From Burkholderiales bacterium (GTDB lineage Bacteria > Pseudomonadota > Gammaproteobacteria > Burkholderiales > Burkholderiaceae_C), in assembly GCA_028872015.1 (NCBI GenBank), contig JAGWLO010000035.1, forward strand, positions 1 through 37,542: a stretch of DNA of 37,542 nucleotides, written 5' to 3'. A program made the position numbers and the translations under genes. This document shows, piece by piece, positions 8,160-20,343 of the stretch; positions within the stretch are counted from its first letter, which is position 1; each line of letters opens with the position of its first letter. Below the pieces are notes generated by a model. It was not told where the DNA came from and did no database searches. It saw nothing but the letters and a program-made list of their open reading frames with translations.

Positions 8160-9854
8160 CTACTTGCCCACCACGCCCATGCGCTTGTTGATCACCCATT
8201 GCTGGGCGATCGACAGCAGGTTGTTCGTCAACCAGTACAGCACCAGGCCGGCCGGGAAGAAGAAGAACATGAAGCCGAAGGCCACCGGCATGATCCACAT
8301 CATCTTGGCCTGCACCGGATCGGGCGGCTTCGGGTTCAGCGCCACCTGGGCGATGGACGAGGCCATCATCAGCACCGGCAGGATGAAGTACGGGTCGGCG
8401 ATCGACAGGTCGTGGATCCAGCCGATCCAGGGCGCGCCGCGCATCTCGACGCTGGACAGCAGCACCCAGTACAGCGAGATGAAGAACGGCATCTGCACGA
8501 AGATGGGCAGGCAGCCGCCGAGCGGGTTGACCTTCTCCTCGCGGTAGATGCGCATCATCTGCTGCTGCATCTCCTGCGGCTTGTCCTTGTAGCGCTCCTT
8601 CAGCTCGGCCACCTTGGGCGCCACCGCCTTCATCTTGGCCATGCTGCGGTAGGCGCTGGCGTTGAGCCAGAAGAACGCCGCCTTCAGGCACACGACCAGC
8701 GCCACGATGGCCCAGCCCCAGTTGCCCAGCAGGCCGTGCAGGCGCGTCAGCAGCCAGAACAGCGGCTTGGCCAGCACGTAGAGCCAGCCGTAGTCCTTGA
8801 CGCGCTCCAGTCCCGGGGCCAGCGCGGCCAGCATGTCTTCCTTCTGCGGGCCGGCGAAGAGCGTGGCGTCGATGGACTTGCGGGCCCCGGGCGCCACGAC
8901 GCCCATCGGCACCACCATCGCGATGGTGTATTCGTCGGGGCCGGTCTGGGCGGTGCGGAACTCGCGCGGCAGCGGCGTGGGCAGCAGCCAGGCGGAGGCG
9001 AAGTAGTGCTGCACCATCGCCACCCAGCCGTTGTCGGCGCTCTTCTCGTGGCTCTCGGTGGCCACGTCCTTGAACGGGATCTTCTGGTAGTGGCCGGCTT
9101 CGGTGTACATCGCCGGGCCGGTGAAGGTGGAATAGAAGTGCGAGCCGGCATCGGCCGGCTTGCCGTCGCGCGCGAGCTGCAGGTACAGCTGCGGCGACAC
9201 CGGCGTGCTGCCGCCGTTGACGAACTCGTTCTTGACGTCGATCGTGTAGGCGCCGCGCCGGAAGGTGTAGGTCTTGATCAGCTGCCGCCCGTCCACGGGC
9301 TGCGACTGGAAGCGCAGCGTCAGCGAAGTCTCGCCCGGTGCCAGCGTGCGCGGACCGGGGTCGATCACCATCGGCGTGAGGTGGTTGGGCAGCGCCACGC
9401 CGGGCTGGGTCGTCACCAGGCCGGTCTGCGCGACGTAATGGTGCTGGGGGGTGTCGTCGAACAGCACCACGTCTTCCCGGGCGTCGGCCGATTCGCGGTA
9501 CCCCAGCAGCTGCAGCCGCACCAGCGTGCCGCCCCGGCTGTCGAAGGTGGCCTTGACGACGTCGGTGGTGATCGTCACCTGCTGGTCCGCCGGGGCGGTG
9601 CCGGCGCTGGCGCCGGCCGCGGTACCGGTGGCCGTGCCGCCGGCGGTGACGATGGTGTTCGCGCTGCCGGGCGTGCCTCCGGTCGCACCCGGCACCGCCG
9701 CCTGGGTCGCCGGCGGCGCGGCGCTGCTGGTGGCCGCCGGCACCGCGCCGCCGAACATCGAGGGATGGCCGTGTTGCTTGTTCCAGCTGTCGTACAGCAG
9801 CACCAGCGACATGATGAAGATCACCCACAGCAGGGTGCGGCGCATATCGGTCAT
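8160..9854 (-). CDS. yidC: membrane protein insertase YidC
   Basis: 564 residues, typical of the Gram-negative long form. An N-terminal membrane anchor (RRTLLWVIFIMSLVLLYDSW) is followed by an Ala/Thr/Gly-rich linker and the large periplasmic P1 domain (about 90-345; e.g. LTLRFQSQPVDGRQLIKTYTF and NEFVNGGSTPV). The conserved five-helix insertase core then follows (YGWLYVLAKPLFWLL, GNWGWAIVALVVCLKAAFFWLN, PLGGCLPIFVQMPFFISLYWVL, MPVAFGFMFFFFPAGLVLYWLTNNLLSIAQQ). The ATG overlaps the yidD stop as ATGA, so translation is coupled to yidD. It inserts inner-membrane proteins alone or with SecYEG. Confidence 0.97.
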   Translation of the reverse strand: MTDMRRTLLWVIFIMSLVLLYDSWNKQHGHPSMFGGAVPAATSSAAPPATQAAVPGATGGTPGSANTIVTAGGTATGTAAGASAGTAPADQQVTITTDVVKATFDSRGGTLVRLQLLGYRESADAREDVVLFDDTPQHHYVAQTGLVTTQPGVALPNHLTPMVIDPGPRTLAPGETSLTLRFQSQPVDGRQLIKTYTFRRGAYTIDVKNEFVNGGSTPVSPQLYLQLARDGKPADAGSHFYSTFTGPAMYTEAGHYQKIPFKDVATESHEKSADNGWVAMVQHYFASAWLLPTPLPREFRTAQTGPDEYTIAMVVPMGVVAPGARKSIDATLFAGPQKEDMLAALAPGLERVKDYGWLYVLAKPLFWLLTRLHGLLGNWGWAIVALVVCLKAAFFWLNASAYRSMAKMKAVAPKVAELKERYKDKPQEMQQQMMRIYREEKVNPLGGCLPIFVQMPFFISLYWVLLSSVEMRGAPWIGWIHDLSIADPYFILPVLMMASSIAQVALNPKPPDPVQAKMMWIMPVAFGFMFFFFPAGLVLYWLTNNLLSIAQQWVINKRMGVVGK

Positions 9855-10204
9855 GGTGTGTTCCGGTCCGGGTGGCCGCGTTCGGCGGCAGTGGAAGTCG
9901 GGTCCAGGCGGCCTGAGCAGCCTGGGCGGCCCAGCGGGGCCAGAGTGTCGGGCACGGGGTCGCGGCCGCCGGCGCACCAGGGGTGGCACCGCAGCAGCCG
10001 GGTGGTGCCCAGCCAGGAGCCCCGCAGCGCGCCGTGGCGCTGCAGCGCCAGCAGCGTGTAGGCCGAGCAGGTGGGCTCGAAGCGGCAGGCATTGCCGAGC
10101 CAGGGCTTGAGCAGCAGGCGGTAGCCGCGCACGAGCCCGATCAGCAGCTGCTGCGGCCCCCGCGCCAGCGCACCCAGAACGGCATCGCGCCCGAAGCGCG
10201 TCAC
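9851..10204 (-). CDS. yidD: membrane protein insertion efficiency factor YidD
   Basis: 117 residues from GTG at 10204. The family signature is present: LVRGYRLLLKPWLGNACRFE, then PTCSAYTLLALQRHGALRG and RCHPWCAGGRDPVP, with the conserved cysteines. It is longer than the usual 70-100 residues because of a proline/arginine-rich C-terminal extension of about 25 residues. It overlaps rnpA by four bases (GTGA) and yidC by four bases (ATGA), so rnpA-yidD-yidC are translationally linked. It is a small amphipathic protein that associates with the inner face of the membrane and helps YidC-dependent insertion. Confidence 0.95.
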   Translation of the reverse strand: MTRFGRDAVLGALARGPQQLLIGLVRGYRLLLKPWLGNACRFEPTCSAYTLLALQRHGALRGSWLGTTRLLRCHPWCAGGRDPVPDTLAPLGRPGCSGRLDPTSTAAERGHPDRNTP

Positions 10205-10653
10205 GGCCTCACCCGCGCCAGCAGCGCGTCGAGCTCGGTGCGGGCGGCCAACGCCAGTGCCGCCGAACTGGCCGACACAAATCGTTCGGGCGCGAAGGCG
10301 CTACGCAGGCGTACCAGCCACAGGCCTGCGGGCAGATGTTGCCGGTGGCGCTCGAAGGCGGCGCGGATCTGCCGCTTGAGCAGGCTGCGCGTGACGGCGC
10401 GGCGTGCGTGCCGCTTCGGGACCAGGGCCCCCAACCATTGCCGGTCTGGCGTGATATCCACAGATTGGGTTGGAGTTAGGCCGAGCTCTGTGGATAACTC
10501 CTGGCCACCGGTCTTTTCGTCGCTGGGCGACACGGCCGAGGCCACCGCTGCAACGTGATGCAAGACGAAGTGAGTGCTTCGCGTCAACGAGCCGGCAGCG
10601 AGCAGGCGCTCGAAATCGGCCTTGTTGACAAGCCGAAGCGCAGGCTGGGCCAG
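10201..10653 (-). CDS. rnpA: ribonuclease P protein component
   Basis: RNase P protein subunit, which binds the catalytic RNA and the 5' leader of pre-tRNA. The core is VPKRHARRAVTRSLLKRQIR, the basic RNR-type helix, followed by FERHRQHLPAGLWLVRLR. The first in-frame TTG is at 10587, but conserved N-terminal sequence (LRLVNKADFERLLAAGS) lies upstream of it with no ATG, GTG or TTG. The only plausible start is CTG at 10653, preceded by GAGG at a good distance, so I extend the gene there; a non-canonical start or a sequence error is implied. Codons between the N-terminal strand and the RNR helix include an insert (ELSTELGLTPTQSVDITP) whose DNA contains two DnaA boxes. It starts 10 bases after the rpmH stop and overlaps yidD. 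Confidence 0.9.
   Translation of the reverse strand: MAQPALRLVNKADFERLLAAGSLTRSTHFVLHHVAAVASAVSPSDEKTGGQELSTELGLTPTQSVDITPDRQWLGALVPKRHARRAVTRSLLKRQIRAAFERHRQHLPAGLWLVRLRSAFAPERFVSASSAALALAARTELDALLARVRP
10454..10497. promoter_or_regulatory. pair of DnaA boxes inside rnpA
   Basis: TGTGGATAA at 10489-10497 is a perfect DnaA box (TTATCCACA on the minus strand). ATATCCACA at 10454-10462 has one mismatch and lies in the opposite orientation, 26 bases away. Both fall within rnpA codons for the variable segment ELST...SVDIT. In a chromosome this GC-rich, two such close matches within 44 bases beside dnaA are unlikely to be chance (judgement, not calculated). Confidence 0.65.
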
Positions 10654-10663
10654 GCCGCCGGCC

Positions 10664-10798
10664 TCAGACGGCCAGCCGCTTGCGCCCCTTGGCGCGACGG
10701 GCGTTGATGACCGCCCGGCCGCCGCGGGATTTCATGCGGACGAGAAAGCCGTGCGTGCGGGCACGCCGGATCTTGGAGGGCTGGTAGGTGCGCTTCAT
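10664..10798 (-). CDS. rpmH: 50S ribosomal protein L34
   Basis: 44 residues, exactly the family length: [18 protein letters not shown] continuing to the basic tail KGRKRLAV. It is a component of the large ribosomal subunit. It is the first gene of the leftward cluster, 10 bases before the proposed rnpA start, and divergent from dnaA across 193 bases. A well-formed promoter lies upstream (10838-10866). Confidence 0.98.
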   Translation of the reverse strand: MKRTYQPSKIRRARTHGFLVRMKSRGGRAVINARRAKGRKRLAV

Positions 10799-10837
10799 GC
10801 TGCTGGACCGAAAAACCGCCGTGCTGGCGAACCTGCA

Positions 10838-10866
10838 ATTACAGCAAAAAACGCCAATCGGGTCAA
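10838..10866 (-). promoter_or_regulatory. predicted sigma-70 promoter of rpmH-rnpA-yidD-yidC
   Basis: The minus strand reads TTGACC (10866-10861), a 17-base spacer, then TGTAAT (10843-10838). Both hexamers match the consensus at four or five of six positions. Transcription would start near 10831, giving a short leader before rpmH at 10798. Confidence 0.65.
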
Positions 10867-10900
10867 ACACTTGCACCGGAGGATGCCGGATCCGGCGGGG

Positions 10901-10929
10901 TTGACGGCGCGTCGGAAGTTGTGGATAAC
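10901..10929 (+). promoter_or_regulatory. predicted dnaA promoter with -10 embedded in a DnaA box
   Basis: TTGACG at 10901-10906, a 17-base spacer and GATAAC at 10924-10929. The perfect DnaA box TGTGGATAA occupies 10920-10928 and so covers most of the -10 element. Binding of DnaA there should block RNA polymerase, the standard logic of dnaA autorepression. Confidence 0.6.
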
Positions 10930-10991
10930 CATCCCCCGCCGACCTTCGGGACCCCCCGGATCGGTCGTCAGCAAAAGAAGATCTCCACACA

Positions 10992-12506
10992 ATGAGTCTC
11001 GACCTATGGCAACGCGGTTGCGAGCGCCTCGCCGCGGAATTGCCTGAGCAGCAGTTCAATACCTGGATCCGGCCCTTGGCGCCGGAGCTGGCCGCGGAAT
11101 CCGCGCCCGACAGCCCCCCGGGTTCCCCGACCGCCGGCAGCGGGCTGGCGCCGGCGGAGGAAGACGGGCTGACGCTGGCGCTGCAGGTGCCCAACCGCTT
11201 CAAGCTGGAATGGATCCGGGCCCAGTACGCCTCGCGCATCGAGGCCGCGCTGACGGCGGTCGCGGGCCGCCCGGTGCGGCTGGCACTGCGCCTGGGCCCG
11301 CGTGCCGAGGTCCCGGGCGGCGCCCCCGGGGCCGCGCGCAGCGGCGAGCAGCGCGTCGGCGCACTGGCGCTGGAGGCACTGGCCGAGGCCGGGTCGTCGA
11401 TGGCGCGACGGGAGGCGCCGCCGGTCGCATCCAAAAGCACGGCCGCAGCGCCGATGGGCAACGCGGCGTTCGCGGCGGCCCTGCCGTCGAACAAGCTCAA
11501 CACCGCACTCACCTTCGACACCCTGGTGGCCGGGCGCGCCAACCAGATGGCCCGCACCGCGGCCCTGCACGTGGCCGGCGCACCGGGCGTCATGTACAAC
11601 CCGCTGTTCATCTACGGCGGCGTGGGCCTGGGCAAGACCCACTTGGTGCATGCGGTGGGCAACGCCCTGCTGAAGGACCGGCCGCAGGCGCGGGTGCTGT
11701 ACCTGCACGCCGAGCAGTTCATCAGCGACGTGGTCAAGAACTACCAGCGCAAGACCTTCGACGAGCTGAAGGCCAAGTACCACAGCCTGGACCTGCTGCT
11801 CATCGACGACGTGCAGTTCTTTGCCGGCAAGGACCGCACGCAGGAGGAGTTCTTCAACGCCTTCGAGGCGCTGCTGACCAAGCGCGCCCACATCATCATG
11901 ACCAGCGACACCTACCCCAAGGGGCTGGTGGACATCGACGAGCGCCTGACGAGCCGCTTCGATGCCGGCCTGACGGTGGCCATCGAGCCGCCCGAGCTGG
12001 AAATGCGGGTCGCCATCCTGATGCGCAAGGCGCAGGCCGAGGCCACCGAGATGCCCGAGGACGTGGCCTTCTTCATCGCCAAGAACGTGCGTGCCAACGT
12101 GCGCGAGCTCGAGGGCGCCCTGCGCAAGGTGCTGGCCTACAGCCGCTTCGGCCACAAGGAGGTGAACATCGCCCTGGCGCGCGAGGCCTTGAAAGACCTG
12201 CTGTCGATCCAGAACCGACAGATCGGGGTCGAGAACATCCAGAAGACGGTGGCCGACTTCTACAAGATCAAGGTCGCCGACATGTACAGCAAGAAGCGGC
12301 CGGCCAGCATCGCGCGGCCGCGCCAGATCGCGATGTACCTGGCCAAGGACATGACCAAGAAGAGCCTGCCCGAGATCGGCGAACTCTTCGGCGGCCGCGA
12401 CCACACCACCGTGCTGCACGCGGTGCGCAAGATCGGCGACGAGCGCACGCGCAATCCCGAGCTCAACCAGCAGTTGCACGTGCTCGAGCAGACCCTCAAG
12501 GGATGA
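10992..12506 (+). CDS. dnaA: chromosomal replication initiator protein DnaA
   Basis: 504 residues. Domain I (1-95) opens with [12 protein letters not shown] and FNTWIRPL but carries a Pro/Ser/Gly/Glu-rich insert at about 35-59 before the strand [15 protein letters not shown]. Domain II (about 100-168) is Ala/Gly-rich and disordered-looking. The AAA+ domain has Walker [10 protein letters not shown] (209-217) and Walker [11 protein letters not shown] (268-277), with sensor motifs and an arginine-finger region after them. Domain IV ends with the DnaA-box-binding signature [15 protein letters not shown] starting at residue 467. It binds DnaA boxes, opens the origin and loads DnaB. It starts the rightward dnaA-dnaN-gyrB series, and its promoter overlaps a DnaA box. 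Confidence 0.98.
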   Translation: MSLDLWQRGCERLAAELPEQQFNTWIRPLAPELAAESAPDSPPGSPTAGSGLAPAEEDGLTLALQVPNRFKLEWIRAQYASRIEAALTAVAGRPVRLALRLGPRAEVPGGAPGAARSGEQRVGALALEALAEAGSSMARREAPPVASKSTAAAPMGNAAFAAALPSNKLNTALTFDTLVAGRANQMARTAALHVAGAPGVMYNPLFIYGGVGLGKTHLVHAVGNALLKDRPQARVLYLHAEQFISDVVKNYQRKTFDELKAKYHSLDLLLIDDVQFFAGKDRTQEEFFNAFEALLTKRAHIIMTSDTYPKGLVDIDERLTSRFDAGLTVAIEPPELEMRVAILMRKAQAEATEMPEDVAFFIAKNVRANVRELEGALRKVLAYSRFGHKEVNIALAREALKDLLSIQNRQIGVENIQKTVADFYKIKVADMYSKKRPASIARPRQIAMYLAKDMTKKSLPEIGELFGGRDHTTVLHAVRKIGDERTRNPELNQQLHVLEQTLKG

Positions 12507-12748
12507 AGCCGGGCGCGCATCCGGTACCCCCGCGCGCACAAGCCTGTGGAGAAGATTCGGACAAGCCGGGCCTTGTCCACAGGCATCGTGGCGTCGCCCC
12601 GGTTGTTCATATTGCGGGTGCGGCAGCGGCGGGGCCGGGCGCACAGGGTTCACCGCCGCATAAGCCTTTGATGGAAAAGGCGAAAATAGGCTTGTCCCCA
12701 GAATATTGGTCGCTCTACCAGCTACTACCAGACTAAAAAGAGGAAACC
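12507..12748. other. dnaA-dnaN intergenic region with DnaA-box-like sites
   Basis: 242 bases. Two one-mismatch DnaA boxes lie in opposite orientation: TGTGGAGAA at 12545-12553 and TTGTCCACA at 12573-12581. A comparatively AT-rich tract follows (about 12660-12745) with TAG/CTA triplets on its right side (CTACCAGCTACTACCAG), which might be a strand-opening element. It could be a second half of a bipartite origin or the dnaN promoter region. I see no convincing -35/-10 pair. Confidence 0.4.
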
Positions 12749-16529
<3,781 letters not shown>

Positions 16530-16622
16530 GGCCGACCCGGCGGGCGCCGCTCGAGGGTTCACACCCTACCGTGGAGCGACGAACTCGTGACAATCAGTCT
16601 TCCACAATAAACGGAGAGACTG

Positions 16623-17294
16623 ATGGAAGCCCAGAAGAAGCTGCGCCTGCTCGGAGCGCTGACGGTTCTGGCCACGCTCGGTGCCTCAGGCACGGCGCTC
16701 GCCGCGGACGGCAGCGCCGGCAACGACATCCTCGATCAATGCCAGTACCTTCCGCTGGCAACGAACCTGACGGCACCGGCGAAATTCGGCGCCCAGAACA
16801 CCAGCGTCTGCGTCGACATCCCGGTCGAGGTGCACAAGGCCCGGATGGTGTTCAACATGGATACCGACACCGTCGACGGCAAGGGCAATTCCAACGGTCT
16901 GAAGCACATGGTCATGATGGGCAACGTCATGAAGGACCAGATCAAGCGGGGCTTGATCCGGCCCGAGGACGTTTCCATCATCGGCATCCTTCACGGCTCG
17001 GCGCTGAAGTGGGCGACCAAGGCCGTGCCGCCGCAGCAGAAGCAGTTCATCGACGCGATCTTCAAGCTCAAGCAGGAGGGCGTGAACATCCAGCTCGAGG
17101 CCTGCGCCGCCGCGATGAATGGCGCCGGGCTGACGAAGCAGAACCTGTACACCTACGATGCCGACGGCAGGCCCGACCCCAAGGCCGGGGGCCGGATCTA
17201 CGTGAACCAGGGCGCCTTCGGGCGCGAGCTCTTCCTCGAGAACCAGGGCTATGCGTATTTCGAGGAGGGCTACGATGACCACGAGAAGAAGTAG
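16623..17294 (+). CDS. exported DsrE-like protein
   Basis: 223 residues, with GGAGA seven bases before the ATG. A signal peptide ends near ALA at 25-27. The body has the DsrE/DsrF-type alpha/beta fold: KARMVFNMDTDT, GLKHMVMMGNVM, VSIIGILHGSALKW, IFKLKQEGVNIQLEACAAAMNG with the conserved Cys161, and a C-terminal GRIYVNQGAFGREL. Cys40 and Cys63 are further conserved-looking cysteines. Exported DsrE homologues occur near sulfur-oxidation genes and are thought to carry sulfur on the conserved cysteine, but no sox or dsr genes are visible here. The next gene is a small CxxC protein on the same strand, 84 bases downstream, so the two may work together (inference). Confidence 0.75.
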   Translation: MEAQKKLRLLGALTVLATLGASGTALAADGSAGNDILDQCQYLPLATNLTAPAKFGAQNTSVCVDIPVEVHKARMVFNMDTDTVDGKGNSNGLKHMVMMGNVMKDQIKRGLIRPEDVSIIGILHGSALKWATKAVPPQQKQFIDAIFKLKQEGVNIQLEACAAAMNGAGLTKQNLYTYDADGRPDPKAGGRIYVNQGAFGRELFLENQGYAYFEEGYDDHEKK

Positions 17295-17378
17295 GTCCCT
17301 CCGCCCCGAGACCGCCTCGAGCCTGAGGCGGGTCGGCGCGAGCGCGTCGGCGGCCGAGACCCTCGCCGGCAGCGAGCC

Positions 17379-17687
17379 GTGAGACCGCCTTCCCAGGCGC
17401 CGGCCCCCGCGGCGGCACGTCCGCACGGGGCCGCCTCGTCCACACCCGGCCCATCGGCCAGGGTGGTCCTCTTCGGTGCATCGTGGTGCGGTTCCTGCCG
17501 ACTGGCGCGGGCGTACCTGGCCCGATCGGGCATCGCTTACAGCGACGTCGACATTGATTCCCCGGCCGGTCGGCGGGCGTATGCCGCTGCCGGGGGTGGC
17601 GGGGTGCCCTTGCTCGTGGCCGATGGGGACCGGCTGCAGGGCTTCAGTGAACTGGCCTACGACTATTTCTTCGCCAGACATCCGTGA
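17379..17687 (+). CDS. glutaredoxin-like thiol protein
   Basis: 102 residues from GTG at 17379; the ribosome site is weak and the first 27 residues (Pro/Ala-rich) may not all be translated. The core is RVVLFGASWCGSCRLARAYL with the redox pair Cys37 and Cys40, then IAYSDVDIDSPAGRRAYAAAG and the cis-proline segment GVPLLVADGDRLQGFSE, all glutaredoxin/thioredoxin-fold features. The CGSC active site and the lack of a signal peptide suggest a cytoplasmic thiol reductase. It follows the exported DsrE-like gene. A GC-rich hairpin at 17312-17332 in the gap lacks a T-run. Confidence 0.75.
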   Translation: MRPPSQAPAPAAARPHGAASSTPGPSARVVLFGASWCGSCRLARAYLARSGIAYSDVDIDSPAGRRAYAAAGGGGVPLLVADGDRLQGFSELAYDYFFARHP

Positions 17688-17756
17688 CAGGTGCCGGGCC
17701 CGCCTGGCCCACGGTGCCGGGGCCTGGGCCTGGGTCGCACCCGGGCCCGGGTGCGC

Positions 17757-18701
17757 TCAGCCCGGCACCCCGAAGCCGGCCCCCAGCTCGGACCGCAGGT
17801 ACTCCACCAGCACCCGCACGGCGCGGGGCACGTACGGGCTGTAGGGACGGATGGCGTACAGGCCTTCGCCGAAGTAGCCCACCGGGCGCCAGCGCGGCAG
17901 CACGCGCTGCAGCCGGCCGGCGGCGAGATCGGCGCCGGCGCTGAAGTCGGGCAGCAGCGCGATGCCCAGGCCGCCCAGCGCCGCCTCGCGCAGCGCCTCG
18001 CTGTTGTTGGCGGCAAAGGGCCCGGCCACCGGCACGCTGATGCGGGCGGCAGTGCTGGCGCGGGCCGCGCCCTCGAAGCTCCACACCGCCTTTTCGCCCG
18101 GGCGCAGGTAGCGCAGGCAATCGTGGCCGGCCAGGTCTTCGGGGCGCTGGGGCACGCCGCGGCGGCGCAGGTAGGCCCGCGCGGCCACCAGCAGCGCGTC
18201 GGTGCGGCACAGCAGCCAGGCCACGTGGGTCTCGGGCGCGGCGTTGGTGTGGCGCAGCGCGAGGTCGAAGCCCTCCTGCGCCATCGCGCTGAGGCGGTCG
18301 GACAGCTCGAGCTCGATCCGCACCTCGGGGTGGGCACGCAGGAAGGCCGGCAGGCGCGGCACGATCTGCTGCCGCCCCAGCGCCACCGGCGCGGTCACGC
18401 GCACCAGCCCGCGCGGCGCCGCGGCGCGGTCGGACACGCCCGCAAAGCCGCGCTCGATCTGCTCGAACGGGCCGCGGGTGGCGTCCACCAGCTGCTGGCC
18501 GGCCTCGGTCAGGCGCACGCTGCGGGTGGTGCGGCTGACCAGGCTCACGCCCACCGCCTGCTCCAGCTCGCGCAGGCGCTGGCTCATCGCGGCCTTGCTG
18601 ACGCCCAGGCGCTGCGCGGCCGCGGTCAGGCTGCCGGCGTTGTCGATCACGCCGAGCCAGCGCAGGTGCAGCCACAGGGTTTCGATGTTTCGCTCGGTCA
18701 T
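17757..18701 (-). CDS. LysR-family transcriptional regulator
   Basis: 314 residues. The N-terminal winged helix-turn-helix is GSLTAAAQRLGVSKAAMSQRLRELEQAVG (about 23-52) followed by the wing VRLTEAG. The effector domain starts near 90 (GLVRVTAPVALGRQQIVPRLPAFLRAHPEVRIELELSD) and runs to GVPG, as in the LTTR group close to DmlR and AaeR. It is divergent from the mmsA-type gene with 108 bases between starts. A perfect inverted repeat six bases upstream of its ATG suggests self-repression and control of the dehydrogenase. The inducer is unknown; a branched-chain or beta-alanine-type semialdehyde pathway compound is the natural guess. Confidence 0.92.
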   Translation of the reverse strand: MTERNIETLWLHLRWLGVIDNAGSLTAAAQRLGVSKAAMSQRLRELEQAVGVSLVSRTTRSVRLTEAGQQLVDATRGPFEQIERGFAGVSDRAAAPRGLVRVTAPVALGRQQIVPRLPAFLRAHPEVRIELELSDRLSAMAQEGFDLALRHTNAAPETHVAWLLCRTDALLVAARAYLRRRGVPQRPEDLAGHDCLRYLRPGEKAVWSFEGAARASTAARISVPVAGPFAANNSEALREAALGGLGIALLPDFSAGADLAAGRLQRVLPRWRPVGYFGEGLYAIRPYSPYVPRAVRVLVEYLRSELGAGFGVPG

Positions 18702-18706
18702 GGCCG

Positions 18707-18728
18707 ATTGTTCAGCATCCTGAACAAT
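18707..18728. promoter_or_regulatory. perfect 9-bp inverted repeat, probable LysR operator
   Basis: ATTGTTCAG (18707-18715), spacer CATC, CTGAACAAT (18720-18728); a further half-site TGTTCAG follows at 18730-18736. It lies immediately upstream of the LysR start and about 80 bases from the mmsA start, the usual place for a LysR recognition site. It is unrelated to the 11-bp direct repeats despite sharing GTTCAG. Confidence 0.65.
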
Positions 18729-18809
18729 GTGTTCAGCGCGGCCACCCTGGTCAGCGCGGCCCGCGGTACCTAGACTTTGCAGCTCCACCCGCCCTTCGAG
18801 GACCGCCCC

Positions 18810-20330
<1,521 letters not shown>

Positions 20331-20343
20331 GGCCGCCGCGCGG

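Larger units (their letters stand above)
10799..10991. other. rpmH-dnaA intergenic region, likely part of oriC
   Basis: 193 bases between divergent rpmH and dnaA. It contains the rpmH promoter, the dnaA promoter, one perfect DnaA box (10920-10928), a weaker one immediately before dnaA (10981-10989, two mismatches) and a locally AT-rich stretch at about 10835-10868. Divergent gene directions and the dnaA-dnaN-gyrB neighbourhood make this the classical place for the chromosomal origin in this order. The extent of oriC, including the boxes in rnpA and after dnaA, is inferred. Confidence 0.55.

Noticed and set aside
12692..12700. TTGTCCCCA after dnaA as a third DnaA box
   Set aside because: Two mismatches including a core position.
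17312..17332. Hairpin CCGCCTC/GAGGCGG between the DsrE-like and glutaredoxin-like genes
   Set aside because: No T-run; in 70 percent GC DNA such stems are frequent.
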